DNA of 32,895 bases. Origin: an uncultured Alphaproteobacteria bacterium (lineage in GTDB: Bacteria > Pseudomonadota > Alphaproteobacteria > RF32 > CAG-239). The DNA is taken from positions 1 to 32,895 of the forward strand of contig CALXPK010000017.1 of assembly GCA_944390265.1 (NCBI GenBank), in the 5' to 3' direction. The position numbers were made by a program, and so were the translations under genes. Of the stretch, positions 1 through 8,903 are shown in pieces. Position 1 is the first letter of the stretch. Each line of letters begins with the position of its first letter. Below the pieces are notes generated by a model. That model saw only the letters and a list, made by a program, of their open reading frames with translations. It ran no database searches and was not told where the DNA came from.

Positions 1-1419
1 GCATTCAACTTTGAATTCACGTTTCAAACGATCAACAATGATTTCCAAGTGCAATTCACCCATACCTTTGATGATGGTTTGACCGGAATCAGGGTCGGAA
101 GAAACTTTGAAAGACGGGTCTTCCATAGCCAAACGAGACAAAGCCAAGCCCATTTTTTCAACATCGGCTTTGGTTTTGGGCTCAACGGCCAATTCAATAA
201 CCGGCTCAGGAAATTCCATGTTTTCCAAAACAATCGGTTTGCTTTGGTCGCACAAGGTATCACCTGTGGTGGTATCTTTCAAACCTGCCAAAGCGATAAT
301 ATCGCCGGCATGAGCTTCTTTCAAATCTTCACGTTTGTTGGCGTGCATCAACAACATACGGCCGATACGTTCTTTTTTGTCTTTAACCGAGTTATAGACA
401 TAAGAACCGGCAGTCATTGTACCAGAATAAATACGGGTAAATGTCAAAGAACCAACGAACGGGTCGTTCATGATCTTGAATGCCAAAGCGGCCAGAGGTT
501 GATCATCAGCCGGATGTCTGACTTCTTCAATATCCGTTCCGGGTTTAACACCTTTAATGGAAGGAATATCCAAAGGAGACGGCAAGTAGTCAACAACGGC
601 ATCAAGCAAAGGTTGAACACCTTTGTTCTTGAAAGCGGTACCGCAAAGAACGGGAACAAAATCTTGAGCCAATGTACCTTTACGGATGCATTTTTTCAAA
701 GTTTCGACAGAAACTTCTTTGCCTTCAAGATAATCTTCCATAGCTTGTTCATCTTGTTCAACGGCGGTTTCAACCAAAGCATGATGATATTCTTCGGCTT
801 TGTCTTTCAAATCAGCCGGAATTTCTCTTTCTTCAATCGGAGAATCAGCCGTATCACCGGTATAAACGATAGCTTTCATACGCAACAAATCGACCACACC
901 GACAAAGTCAGCTTCAGCGCCGATTGGCAATTGCAAAGCCACCGGACGAGCGCCCAAGCGGTCAACAATCATATCCAAGCAGCGATAGAAGTTGGCACCG
1001 ATTCTATCCATTTTGTTGCAGAAGCAAATACGAGGCACACCATATTTATCAGCCTGACGCCATACGGTTTCGGATTGAGGTTCAACACCGGCAACGGAGT
1101 CGAACACGGTGATGGCACCGTCCAAAACGCGCAAAGAACGTTCAACCTCAACGGTAAAGTCCACGTGGCCCGGAGTATCAATAATATTAATACGATGTCC
1201 TTTCCAGTAGCAAGTAGTGGCAGCGGAGGTAATGGTAATACCGCGCTCTTGTTCTTGCTCCATCCAGTCCATGGTTGCGGCACCATCGTGAACCTCACCG
1301 ATTTTGTGAGATTGGCCGGTATAATATAGGATACGCTCGGTTGTTGTGGTTTTACCGGCATCGATGTGCGCCATGATACCGATGTTTCTGTACAATTCAA
1401 GTTTATGAGTACGAGGCAT
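1..1419 (-). CDS. fusA: Elongation factor G, C-terminal part cut by window edge
   Basis: EF-G is the ribosomal GTPase that drives translocation and, with RRF, ribosome recycling. The 473 visible codons start at ATG 1419 with [20 protein letters not shown] and read without a stop to base 1. The G motifs are in order: AHIDAGKTT (P-loop), GITI (switch I), DTPGH (G3) and NKMD (G4). They are followed by the start of domain II and part of domain III (GELHLEI). A full EF-G is about 690 residues, so roughly the last third lies outside the window. It is the third gene of rpsL-rpsG-fusA, 27 bases after rpsG. tufA usually follows it but is out of view. Several open frames on the opposite strand here are shadows. 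Confidence 0.97.
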   Translation of the reverse strand, partial: MPRTHKLELYRNIGIMAHIDAGKTTTTERILYYTGQSHKIGEVHDGAATMDWMEQEQERGITITSAATTCYWKGHRINIIDTPGHVDFTVEVERSLRVLDGAITVFDSVAGVEPQSETVWRQADKYGVPRICFCNKMDRIGANFYRCLDMIVDRLGARPVALQLPIGAEADFVGVVDLLRMKAIVYTGDTADSPIEEREIPADLKDKAEEYHHALVETAVEQDEQAMEDYLEGKEVSVETLKKCIRKGTLAQDFVPVLCGTAFKNKGVQPLLDAVVDYLPSPLDIPSIKGVKPGTDIEEVRHPADDQPLAALAFKIMNDPFVGSLTFTRIYSGTMTAGSYVYNSVKDKKERIGRMLLMHANKREDLKEAHAGDIIALAGLKDTTTGDTLCDQSKPIVLENMEFPEPVIELAVEPKTKADVEKMGLALSRLAMEDPSFKVSSDPDSGQTIIKGMGELHLEIIVDRLKREFKVEC

Positions 1420-1446
1420 ATTTTTTTCCCTATATTAAAGTTAGAC

Positions 1447-1920
<474 letters not shown>

Positions 1921-1929
1921 CTATTTCTC

Positions 1930-2301
1930 CTATTTAGGTCTCTTTGCGCCGTACAAAGAACGACGTTGACGACGTTTAGCAATACCTTGGGTATCCAAAG
2001 TACCGCGGATGATATGATAACGAACACCAGGCAAGTCTTTAACGCGTCCGCCCTTAATCAGCACCACTGAGTGTTCTTGCAAGTTATGACCTTCACCAGG
2101 GATATAGCTGATTACTTCAAAGCCGTTTGTTAAACGTACGCGAGCCACTTTACGCAAAGCGGAGTTCGGTTTTTTCGGGGTAGTCGTGTAAACCCTTGTA
2201 CAAACACCGCGTTTTTGTGGGCAAGCTTTCAAAGCCGGGACTTTGTTTCTCTTGACTTTTGGTGTTCGTGATTTACGAATTAACTGATTAATTGTAGGCA
2301 T
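1930..2301 (-). CDS. rpsL: 30S ribosomal protein S12
   Basis: S12 sits at the decoding centre and controls accuracy. The product [20 protein letters not shown]... is 123 residues, the family length. The frame could open one codon earlier at GTG 2304, but AAGGA lies 7 bases before ATG 2301 and only 4 before the GTG, so ATG is chosen. Residues K43 ([13 protein letters not shown]) and K88 (GGRVKDLPG), the classic streptomycin-resistance positions, are the sensitive-type lysines. D89, the RimO methylthiolation site in E. coli, is present. It is the first gene of the str operon and has a promoter and a structured leader upstream. Confidence 0.98.
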   Translation of the reverse strand: MPTINQLIRKSRTPKVKRNKVPALKACPQKRGVCTRVYTTTPKKPNSALRKVARVRLTNGFEVISYIPGEGHNLQEHSVVLIKGGRVKDLPGVRYHIIRGTLDTQGIAKRRQRRSLYGAKRPK

Positions 2302-2342
2302 CACAATTTCCTTAAGTGTTATAATTAAAATTAAACAAAACG

Positions 2343-2395
2343 CTCAATTTTCAAACAAGGAAAAGGGCACACCTATGCCCTCCCTCTAAATTGAG
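2343..2395 (-). promoter_or_regulatory. Nested hairpin in the str operon leader
   Basis: Just downstream of the inferred start of transcription the rpsL leader can form an 8-bp outer stem, CTCAATTT (2395-2388) with AAATTGAG (2350-2343). It encloses an inner 6-bp hairpin, AGGGCA/TGCCCT (2381-2376 with 2369-2364). The inner hairpin is followed by TTTTCC, so it is only a weak terminator candidate. The position at the 5' end of a ribosomal-protein transcript suggests autoregulation, attenuation or mRNA stabilisation. The pairing is visible in the sequence; the function is inferred. Confidence 0.55.
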
Positions 2396-2403
2396 TTCTC
2401 GGC

Positions 2404-2432
2404 ATAGTAGATTGAGATAACAAATTAGTCAA
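2404..2432 (-). promoter_or_regulatory. Promoter of the str operon (rpsL)
   Basis: On the minus strand TTGACT (2432-2427) is followed by a 17-base spacer and TACTAT (2409-2404). This is a near-consensus housekeeping-sigma promoter. Transcription would start near 2397 and give a leader of about 95 bases before ATG 2301. Confidence 0.75.
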
Positions 2433-2459
2433 GAGCCAAAATGCAATTTTTTATCATTT

Positions 2460-2592
2460 TGAGTCTATTTTTTTGATTTGCGATTCAATTATAATAGAAC
2501 GAGATTGTTTTAAAACCCGACTCAGAGTCGTTTTCAAACTTTCATTTACCATTTCTTAAACATTTTGATTGAGTCTATTTTGAGTCTATTTT
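2460..2592. repeat. Three copies of TGAGTCTATTTT in the rpsL-kdsD spacer
   Basis: The 374-base spacer between rpsL and kdsD is AT-rich and holds no gene. The 12-mer TGAGTCTATTTT occurs at 2460-2471, 2570-2581 and 2581-2592. The last two form an 11-bp tandem repeat, and the first lies exactly 110 bp away. All copies are upstream of the str promoter. The core TGAGTCTA recurs inside the rpoB promoter at 32454-32461. A regulator-binding site is possible but not shown. Confidence 0.5.
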
Positions 2593-2615
2593 ATTTAAAA
2601 AGAAACAAAAAAAAC

Positions 2616-2644
2616 TTGCGTTTCACAAAATAAAATAATACTCT
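2616..2644 (+). promoter_or_regulatory. Possible promoter of the kdsD-lpt operon
   Basis: TTGCGT (2616-2621), a 17-base spacer and TACTCT (2639-2644) lie 31 bases before ATG 2676. The -10 match is weak, but it is the best candidate before kdsD. Confidence 0.35.
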
Positions 2645-2675
2645 CAGCCTAAAATACAATATTATGGGGGATGTA

Positions 2676-3644
2676 ATGAACAACCAAAATCCGGATATTA
2701 TTTCAGCCAAAAGAACCATTGACAAAGAAGTTGAAGCCTTGCGCATGATGGAAGGAGAATTGAGCGAAAACCTGACCAAAGCGCTTGATTTGATGCAAAA
2801 TACCAAAGGCCGCGTCATTGTCACCGGCATGGGAAAATCCGGCCACGTCGGCTCCAAAATTGCCGCCACTTTGGCCTCAACCGGCACCCCTTCTTTCTTT
2901 GTTCACCCCGGAGAAGCCAGCCATGGCGATTTGGGCATGCTCACCAATGACGACTGCGTGATTGCCATCTCCAACAGCGGTGAAACCAAAGAACTCTCCG
3001 ATATTGTGCTCTATTGCAAAAGATACGGCATTCCTCTGATTGCCATTACCAAAAACCCCGACAGCACCTTAGGCCAATCGGGCGATATTTTGCTCAAACT
3101 TCCCGATGACGGCGAAGCCTGCCCGCTCGGCTTGGCGCCAACTTCTTCCACCACCGCAACCATGGTCTTGGGTGATATTTTGGCGGTTCGCCTGTTGGAG
3201 CGAAAAGGCTTTACCAAAACCGACTTCAAACAACGCCACCCCGGCGGCAAGCTCGGTTCTTTCCTCAAAAAAGTTTCCGACCTCATGCACAAGGGCGATG
3301 AGATGCCGCTTGTTCATGAAGACACCCCGATGCAAGATGCCCTGCTGGTGATGACCTCAAAAATGCTCGGCTGTATCGGCGTTATTGATAAAGAAGGCAA
3401 CTTGGTCGGCATTTTTACCGATGGTGATTTGCGCCGTTGCTTGGGTCCGGACATTTTGCAAAAAACCGCTCAGGACGTAATGACCAAAAACCCCAAAACC
3501 ATTGCGCCCGATGTCTTGGCCGTAGAAGCCTTAAACACCATGAACAACACCGGCAAAGGCATCACCCAACTCTTTGTCATTCAAGACAGAAAACCCATCG
3601 GCATCATCCATATGCATGATTGCTTAAGAGCCGGAGTGATGTAA
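2676..3644 (+). CDS. kdsD: D-arabinose 5-phosphate isomerase (KdsD/KpsF family)
   Basis: This enzyme interconverts D-ribulose 5-phosphate and D-arabinose 5-phosphate, the first step of Kdo synthesis for LPS. The 322-residue product matches the family length. An N-terminal SIS domain (about 30-170) carries TGMGKSGHVG, STGTPSFFVHPGEASHGDLGM and ISNSGET, with the HPGGKLG segment just after it. Two CBS domains follow (about 200-320). An upstream in-frame ATG at 2664 exists, but GGGGG sits 5 bases before ATG 2676, so the later start is used. It heads the operon with the LPS-export genes, which supports a role in LPS rather than capsule. The Kdo-8-phosphatase gene kdsC, next to kdsD in E. coli, is absent here. 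Confidence 0.93.
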   Translation: MNNQNPDIISAKRTIDKEVEALRMMEGELSENLTKALDLMQNTKGRVIVTGMGKSGHVGSKIAATLASTGTPSFFVHPGEASHGDLGMLTNDDCVIAISNSGETKELSDIVLYCKRYGIPLIAITKNPDSTLGQSGDILLKLPDDGEACPLGLAPTSSTTATMVLGDILAVRLLERKGFTKTDFKQRHPGGKLGSFLKKVSDLMHKGDEMPLVHEDTPMQDALLVMTSKMLGCIGVIDKEGNLVGIFTDGDLRRCLGPDILQKTAQDVMTKNPKTIAPDVLAVEALNTMNNTGKGITQLFVIQDRKPIGIIHMHDCLRAGVM

Positions 3645-3646
3645 GA

Positions 3647-4324
3647 TTGGTTGATATCAAAGAAATAGATTCTCTGTTTGATGAAGAATCCCGCAAACAA
3701 AACAAAACCCCTGTGCGCAATGATATCAGCGAACACACCAAACGTGTGCGCCTGGCCAAATTAATCTTGCCGAGTTTTGCCGCCGTGCTTGTTGCACTGC
3801 TGTTGATTTTTCCGTCACTGCAAAATAACGGCAAAGAATTTTTGTTGGATGTAACATTGCCCAAAAAAGGCGAGCTGGAAAAACTGCACGTTGAACAAAC
3901 CGTTTTGAACATCACCGACAAAAAAAACCGCGTCAACAATTTTACCGCCGATAATATTGATGAAACCGAGCCCGGTTCCAAGCTCATCAAGCTCAAGAAC
4001 CCCGACGGGGTCATGCCTTCTTCCGATTTAGACTGGTTCAATGTCAAATCGCCGACCGGATATTACAATCAAAAAACCAATGTTTTGACCTTGACCGATA
4101 ATGTGGAAATTTACTATTCTCAAGGCATGAGCGTCAATGTTCCGGACGTAACCTATGACTTCACCACCAACATTGCCAAAAGCGATAAACCGGTCAAAGC
4201 TCAGGGCGAAGCCGGAGATTTAACCTCAGAGGCTTTTGAAATGAACACTGACACCGGTGTTATCACCTTCAAGGGAAAAACCTTTATCAAATTACGCGAA
4301 GATTCACTAAAAGGAATGAACTAA
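3647..4324 (+). CDS. lptC: LPS export system protein LptC
   Basis: LptC is the bitopic inner-membrane protein that receives LPS from LptB2FG and passes it to LptA. The product has a cytoplasmic N-tail, one membrane segment (about residues 36-56, LILPSFAAVLVALLLIFPSL) and a periplasmic beta-jellyroll, with VTLPKKGELEKLHV and later VEIYYSQGMSVNVPDVTYDF. From TTG 3647 it is 225 residues, near the usual alphaproteobacterial size. An earlier TTG at 3620, overlapping kdsD, is in frame but has no ribosome-binding site. GGAG at 3633-3636 favours 3647. One base separates its stop from lptA. Start confidence is moderate; family confidence is good because of context. Confidence 0.85.
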   Translation: MVDIKEIDSLFDEESRKQNKTPVRNDISEHTKRVRLAKLILPSFAAVLVALLLIFPSLQNNGKEFLLDVTLPKKGELEKLHVEQTVLNITDKKNRVNNFTADNIDETEPGSKLIKLKNPDGVMPSSDLDWFNVKSPTGYYNQKTNVLTLTDNVEIYYSQGMSVNVPDVTYDFTTNIAKSDKPVKAQGEAGDLTSEAFEMNTDTGVITFKGKTFIKLREDSLKGMN

Positions 4325-4325
4325 G

Positions 4326-5102
4326 ATGCGCCAACTAGCATACACACTTCTGACCCTGCTCATCACCATGGGCACAACCCAAGCCCAATACATCACGCTG
4401 GATGCCGACAAAGAAGTCATATGGGATTCGCAGGCTCAAAAAATGTCCGCCATCGGCAATGCCGTGGCCACCAAGGGCGACATGAAAGTCAAAGCCGCCC
4501 GCATGGAAGCCTACTATGCCAAAAACAACACCACCGGCAAAAACACCATCACCGAAGTTCATGCTTATGACAATGTCATCATGACCTCGCCCAAAGCCAA
4601 TGCCTATGGCGATACTTTGGATTATGACGTCATCAAAGACGAGGTGATTTTGAAAGGTCGTCCGGCCAAACTCAAAACCGAAAAAGAGGTCATCACCGCC
4701 AAAGACAACATCACTTATTATCCGGCACAAGAAAAGGCCGTTGCTTTGGGAGATGTGCGCGCCACCGACAAAGATAACAACAAAATTTTCTCGGAAAAAA
4801 TGATTGCCTTTTTCCAAAAAAATGAAAAAGGAGAAACAATCATGGACAAAGTTGAAATTTATGATAATGTCAAAATTGTCACCAAAGATGCCACCGTCAC
4901 CGCCGATAAAGGCTTATATCTGCCCAAAATTGCCGTCATCAAATTGTTTGACAACGTGCTGATTGACCAACAGGGCAACAAACTCAAAGGCGACTTTGCC
5001 GAAACCAACTTAAACACCGGCAAAAGCCGCATCATTGCCGGCCAAACTTCGCAAGGACGCGTTTCCGGCATTTTCAAAGAGAAGAAAAAAGATAAAGAAT
5101 AA
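4326..5102 (+). CDS. lptA: LPS transport periplasmic protein LptA (OstA-like)
   Basis: LptA forms the periplasmic part of the bridge that carries LPS to LptD/E. Residues 1-20 form a signal peptide ending TTQA, with cleavage likely before QYITLDADK. The rest is repetitive beta-jellyroll typical of the OstA domain, with repeated VxAYDNVIM, VEIYDNVKIV and IKLFDNVLI segments around residues 75, 180 and 210. At 258 residues it is longer than E. coli LptA (185), as is common in alphaproteobacteria. AAAGGAA precedes ATG 4326. It lies between lptC and lptB, the canonical order. The C-terminal EKKKDKE tail is charged and probably disordered. Confidence 0.92.
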   Translation: MRQLAYTLLTLLITMGTTQAQYITLDADKEVIWDSQAQKMSAIGNAVATKGDMKVKAARMEAYYAKNNTTGKNTITEVHAYDNVIMTSPKANAYGDTLDYDVIKDEVILKGRPAKLKTEKEVITAKDNITYYPAQEKAVALGDVRATDKDNNKIFSEKMIAFFQKNEKGETIMDKVEIYDNVKIVTKDATVTADKGLYLPKIAVIKLFDNVLIDQQGNKLKGDFAETNLNTGKSRIIAGQTSQGRVSGIFKEKKKDKE

Positions 5103-5114
5103 AGGAAAGCACAA

Positions 5115-5861
5115 ATGACCACATCATCATCAGCGCCGGTTTCCAAATTAGAAGTCTTTAACATCGGCAAGAAATATAAAAATCGACCGGTTTTGCGCAA
5201 TGTTTCCTTAAACATCAAGCGCGGCGAAGCCGTTGGCCTGCTCGGCCCCAACGGTGCCGGCAAAACCACTTGCTTTTATTGTGTCACCGGTTTGATAACC
5301 CCAGATTACGGCGATGTGCATATTGACGGACAAGATATCACCAATCTGCCGATGTATAGACGGGCGCGCATGGGAATTGGCTATCTGCCGCAAGAAGCCT
5401 CCATTTTCCGTTCTTTGAGCGTGGAAGACAACATCAAAGCCATTTTGGAAGTGGTGATAGATGATGAAAGCCAGCGCGAAAATATGCTGGAAGAATTGTT
5501 ATCCGAATTCTCGATTGCACATTTGAGAAAATCTCCGGCCATAGCCTTATCCGGTGGTGAAAGACGCCGCTTGGAAATTGCCCGCGCTTTGGCCAGCCAG
5601 CCGCATTTTATTTTGCTGGACGAACCGCTTGCCGGTATTGACCCGATTGCCGTGGGTGAAATCAGAAACCTGGTTTCTCAGTTAAAACACCGCGGCTTGG
5701 GCGTTTTAATCACCGACCACAACGTGCGCGAAACCTTGGACATTACCGACCGCGCTTATATTTTGCACGGCGGCACGGTTTTGATGGAAGGCACGCCCGA
5801 AGAAATTGTCAACAACGCGGAAGTAAGAAAAGTTTACCTCGGCGATAATTTCTCAATGTAA
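5115..5861 (+). CDS. lptB: LPS export ABC transporter ATP-binding protein LptB
   Basis: LptB is the cytoplasmic ATPase that powers LPS extraction by LptFG. The 248-residue product has Walker A GPNGAGKTT, the Q-loop in GYLPQEASIFRSLSVEDN, the signature LSGGERRRLEIARAL, Walker B ILLDEPLAGIDP and the switch histidine in LITDHNVRETL. The C-terminal YLGDNFSM is typical of LptB. An extension of about 10 residues (MTTSSSAPVS) precedes the usual start. AAAGGA lies 8 bases before the ATG. LptF and LptG are not in the window and are presumably elsewhere, as is usual. Confidence 0.97.
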   Translation: MTTSSSAPVSKLEVFNIGKKYKNRPVLRNVSLNIKRGEAVGLLGPNGAGKTTCFYCVTGLITPDYGDVHIDGQDITNLPMYRRARMGIGYLPQEASIFRSLSVEDNIKAILEVVIDDESQRENMLEELLSEFSIAHLRKSPAIALSGGERRRLEIARALASQPHFILLDEPLAGIDPIAVGEIRNLVSQLKHRGLGVLITDHNVRETLDITDRAYILHGGTVLMEGTPEEIVNNAEVRKVYLGDNFSM

Positions 5862-5879
5862 CGGGTGGAGGGTTAATCA

Positions 5880-7361
5880 GTGGCGATTACACCCAAACTG
5901 GAAATAAAGCAATCGCAATCGCTGTTAATGACGCCGCAGCTGCGCCAAGCCATTAATCTGTTGCAAATGTCCAATTTGGAATTAAACGCCCTGATTGATG
6001 AAGAGCTGGCGGCCAACCCGCTCTTGCAAAAAGAAGAAGCCAATGCCGGTGATGAGGCCGACTTGCCGCAAACCATCGATGATTATGATACCAATGAAAC
6101 ACCTTCTCTTTCGGAAGAAGAGTTCACCCCCGATTTTGATTTATCTGACCGCTTTGATGACTCAGGCTCGGACAATGAAGGCTACAATAGTCTGGAAAAT
6201 GACTATGATTGGAATCAAAGCGGCCGTAGTAAAAACAATTTTGATGATGAAGATTTTGACTTTTTTGAAAAAAAGCTCGCCCAAACCCCATCTCTCTATG
6301 AAGTTTTAACAGAACAAATCGGCCTCACCTTCAAAAGCCCTAAAGACCGCTTCATCGCCAGACGCTTGTGCGAATATTTGGACGAGGCCGGCTATTTCAG
6401 AGGCGATGTCAAACAAATTGCCGCGCAACTCAAAATCTCAGAGGCTCAAGTAAGTAAAGTGCTGGACGGCTTAAAGCAATTTGAACCGAGCGGGATCTTT
6501 GCTCAAGACTTGTCCGAATGCTTAAAGCTCCAACTGCGTGCTCAAGGCATAACCGAAAGCAAAATTTTTCTACTTTTGGACAATTTACCCCTGCTCGCCG
6601 AACGCCGTTTTAAGGAGTTAAAAAAAATCTGCAATTGCGATGATGAAGCCTTAAATGACTATATCCGCCTCATCAAAAGCCTCAACCCCAAACCGGCCGC
6701 CGATTATCATGTTGAAACCGCCGCAACCGTCATTCCCGATGTCTTTGTCAAAAGAGACAAATACGGCATCTACCATGTGGAGTTAAACAGCGCCTCACTG
6801 CCGCGTTTGCTCATCAACCAACATTATTACAGCGAAATTAAAAATGCCGACAAAACCACCAAACGTTATTTGAAAGAAAATTTGAACTCGGCCGGCTTTT
6901 TAATCAAATCTCTGCACCAACGTGCGATGAACATTTTGAAAGTTTGTGAAGAAATTGTCAAATATCAGTATGACTTTTTTGAAAAAGGCATTGACCACCT
7001 CAAGCCCATGGCCTTAAAAGACATTGCCGAAAAAATTGAAATGCATGAAAGCACGGTCAGCCGCATCACCAACGGCAAATACATGCACACGCCGCTTGGG
7101 CTTTTTGAGCTGAAATACTTTTTCTCTGCCGCGGCCGGAAGTTATATCGGCGACGATCAAACCTCGGTTTTAAGCATCAAGCACAAACTCAAAAAATGGA
7201 TTGAGGAAGAAACCCCCGAACACATTCTCTCCGATGAAGAACTTTCCGAACTTTTGGCTCAAAGCGGAATAAAAGTGGCGCGCAGGACGGTAGCAAAATA
7301 TCGCGAATCTTTGGGAATCGGCTCCTCGGCCGAGCGCAAAAGAGCCAAACGCAACCGCTAA
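5880..7361 (+). CDS. rpoN: RNA polymerase sigma-54 factor
   Basis: Sigma-54 directs RNA polymerase to -24/-12 promoters and needs an AAA+ enhancer-binding activator, none of which is in the window. The start is GTG 5880 with GGAGG 8 bases upstream. Region I (about 1-48) is MAITPKLEIKQSQSLLMTPQ and onward, rich in Q and L. Region II (about 60-125) is strongly acidic. The core-binding domain and the HTH (about 378-415, MHESTVSRITNGKYM) follow. The RpoN box ARRTVAKYRE lies at 467-476, and the C-terminus is basic. Length 493 compares with 477 in E. coli. The lptB-rpoN-hpf-ptsN order is conserved across proteobacteria. Confidence 0.97.
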   Translation: MAITPKLEIKQSQSLLMTPQLRQAINLLQMSNLELNALIDEELAANPLLQKEEANAGDEADLPQTIDDYDTNETPSLSEEEFTPDFDLSDRFDDSGSDNEGYNSLENDYDWNQSGRSKNNFDDEDFDFFEKKLAQTPSLYEVLTEQIGLTFKSPKDRFIARRLCEYLDEAGYFRGDVKQIAAQLKISEAQVSKVLDGLKQFEPSGIFAQDLSECLKLQLRAQGITESKIFLLLDNLPLLAERRFKELKKICNCDDEALNDYIRLIKSLNPKPAADYHVETAATVIPDVFVKRDKYGIYHVELNSASLPRLLINQHYYSEIKNADKTTKRYLKENLNSAGFLIKSLHQRAMNILKVCEEIVKYQYDFFEKGIDHLKPMALKDIAEKIEMHESTVSRITNGKYMHTPLGLFELKYFFSAAAGSYIGDDQTSVLSIKHKLKKWIEEETPEHILSDEELSELLAQSGIKVARRTVAKYRESLGIGSSAERKRAKRNR

Positions 7362-7417
7362 AAGCAATAAGTTTTTATTGACTTTTATCAAGATTGGGGT
7401 TAAGTACAAACTTACAT

Positions 7418-7446
7418 TTGCTATTCTGCGCAAGAATAACTATATT
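7418..7446 (+). promoter_or_regulatory. Promoter of hpf-ptsN
   Basis: TTGCTA (7418-7423), a 17-base spacer and TATATT (7441-7446) lie in the 129-base rpoN-hpf gap. A second, poorer candidate overlaps it upstream: TTGACT 7378-7383, 17 bases, TAAGTA 7401-7406. Separate control of hpf fits its usual stationary-phase induction. Confidence 0.6.
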
Positions 7447-7490
7447 ATGTAAGAAGATAGTTTTTTAATATATTTTGTAAGGAACAGATT

Positions 7491-8060
7491 ATGAAAATCG
7501 AAATAACAGGAAAACAAGTTGACATTGGCGACAAGCTCCACAAACACGTTGAAGAAGGTGTTATGAATTCTGTCAACAAATATTTCAATGCGCCCATCAG
7601 CGCAACGGTAGCTTTTTCAAAAGAAGGCGAAGAATTCAAAGCTGAAGTAACCGTTCATCCTGCTAAAAACATTGTCTTGAAAGGCACCAGCGAGAGCTGC
7701 GCCGATCCTTACTCGGCTTTTGATTCTGCCAACCAACACATTGCCACACGCTTGCGTCGTCACAAAAACAGATTGAACGACCACAAAGGCAAAGCCGGTT
7801 TGGATGAAGCAGAAATTGCCAACCAAGCCATCTTCCCGTTGATTGAAAACGAAGAAGAAATGGACATCAATGAAGATGCCCCGATTACCATTGCCGAAAC
7901 CGAAGCCAACATTCCGGTTTGCACCGTGAGCGAAGCCGTGATGCGCATGGATTTGGCCGATGAATGTGCCCTCATGTTCAAAAACAGCGCCAACGGCCAC
8001 ATCAGCATGGTATATCGTCGCAAAGACGGTAACATCGGCTGGGTAGAACCTAAAGCCTAA
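7491..8060 (+). CDS. hpf: Ribosome hibernation promoting factor, long form
   Basis: Long HPF binds the decoding site of idle ribosomes and, through its C-terminal domain, pairs 70S particles into inactive 100S dimers. The 189-residue product has the S30AE/RaiA beta-alpha fold at about 1-105 (KIEITGKQVDIGDKLHKHVE, later RLRRHKNRLNDHKGK). An acidic linker leads to the S30AE C-terminal dimerisation domain at about 125-187 (SEAVMRMDLADECALMFKNS, GNIGWVEPK). AAGGA stands 7 bases before the ATG. It lies between rpoN and ptsN, as in most proteobacteria, and has its own promoter. Confidence 0.95.
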   Translation: MKIEITGKQVDIGDKLHKHVEEGVMNSVNKYFNAPISATVAFSKEGEEFKAEVTVHPAKNIVLKGTSESCADPYSAFDSANQHIATRLRRHKNRLNDHKGKAGLDEAEIANQAIFPLIENEEEMDINEDAPITIAETEANIPVCTVSEAVMRMDLADECALMFKNSANGHISMVYRRKDGNIGWVEPKA

Positions 8061-8089
8061 TCTCGTATTAACAATAAAAGGCACCAAAG

Positions 8090-8533
8090 ATGAAACTTTC
8101 AGAAATAATGTCTGAGAAAAGTATTTTTATGGGATTAAAGTCCAACAGCAAGAGACAACTTTTGCAAGATTTGTCGGCCAAAGCCGCCGAAATCACCGGT
8201 TTAGACGAACGCACCATTTTTGATACATTGTTGGAAAGAGAGAACCTTGGCTCCACCGGTTTTGGAGAAGGCACGGCTCTGCCCCATGGTCGTTTTGAAG
8301 GCTTGGATAAAGTCTATGGCTTTTTTGCCAAACTCAATTCTCCGGTTGATTTTGAAGCCATTGACGGCAAACCGGTTGACTTGGTCTTTTTACTTCTTTC
8401 TCCGGAGGACAACGGCGCCGACCACTTAACCGCTTTGGCTCAGGCCTCCAGATTTCTAAAAGATGAATCGATGAGACAAAAACTGCGCCAAATCAATTCG
8501 GCACAAGAAATTTTTGCTCTTTTGAATAAATAA
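8090..8533 (+). CDS. ptsN: Nitrogen PTS EIIA component
   Basis: EIIA-Ntr is the terminal phospho-acceptor of the regulatory PTS-Ntr. It carries no sugar but signals to potassium, nitrogen and stress regulators. The 147-residue PTS EIIA type-2 domain holds the phosphorylated histidine H66 in GTALPHGRFEG and the conserved LLLSPEDNGADHLTALAQASR region. AAAGG precedes the ATG by 8 bases, and hpf ends 29 bases upstream. It closes the operon, with a strong terminator after it. The partner kinases ptsP and ptsO (NPr) are not in this window. Confidence 0.95.
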   Translation: MKLSEIMSEKSIFMGLKSNSKRQLLQDLSAKAAEITGLDERTIFDTLLERENLGSTGFGEGTALPHGRFEGLDKVYGFFAKLNSPVDFEAIDGKPVDLVFLLLSPEDNGADHLTALAQASRFLKDESMRQKLRQINSAQEIFALLNK

Positions 8534-8553
8534 ACGAGTAGAAAAAACAACAT

Positions 8554-8587
8554 AAAAAAACACCTTCGTTTGAAGGTGTTTTTTTTA
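8554..8587. terminator. Bidirectional terminator between ptsN and the DUF1150 gene
   Basis: AAAAAAACACCTTC, loop GTTT, then GAAGGTGTTTTTTT gives a perfect stem with a T-run in both directions. It ends ptsN on the plus strand and overlaps the stop codon of the convergent small gene. Confidence 0.9.
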
Positions 8588-8803
8588 TTGTACCAATTGT
8601 GGCTTCAAATCATTTTGCTTTGCCACGATAAAAGCAAAATCTTTATCATCGGTCACGGCAATTTTTTCACCGTCTGCCGCATAAATCGACCACATTTCTT
8701 TGCCGTTTTCAATAGCTGGTTTGATAAAAGCAACGTTTTCATCATTCCAAAAGCTCATTTCGCTCAAAACCTGATTATCCATATTTTCAATAATTTTTTT
8801 CAT
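8585..8803 (-). CDS. DUF1150 family small protein
   Basis: This 72-residue soluble protein has no known biochemical role. The pattern is that of DUF1150, a short family found mainly in alphaproteobacteria: VAFIKPAIENG, then MWSIYAADGEKIAVTDDKDFA and an ending like AKQNDLKPQLV. An in-frame ATG at 8824 would add seven residues (MKKNEAR). GAGG lies 5 bases before ATG 8803, while the earlier ATG has no clear site, so 8803 is preferred. It is divergent from the histidine kinase gene across about 100 AT-rich bases. In other alphaproteobacteria this family is often found near small heat-shock genes, but none is seen here. The family assignment is from memory of its motif. Confidence 0.75.
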   Translation of the reverse strand: MKKIIENMDNQVLSEMSFWNDENVAFIKPAIENGKEMWSIYAADGEKIAVTDDKDFAFIVAKQNDLKPQLVQ

Positions 8804-8903
8804 TCTGGCCTCATTTTTTTTCATCTTTATAAAAACATCATAAGCCGACTTTATTAAATTTTAACTAAAATTTGTTTTATATGAAAAAAAAGGAGATAAA
8901 AAA

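Noticed and set aside
49..1329. 426-codon open frame opposite fusA
   Set aside because: The minus-strand frame encodes unmistakable EF-G with all G motifs, so the plus-strand frame is a shadow.
7384..7440. Possible sigma-54 promoter before hpf
   Set aside because: GC in TTTGCTA lacks the required GG ten bases upstream. A good -35/-10 pair with a 17-base spacer explains the region better.
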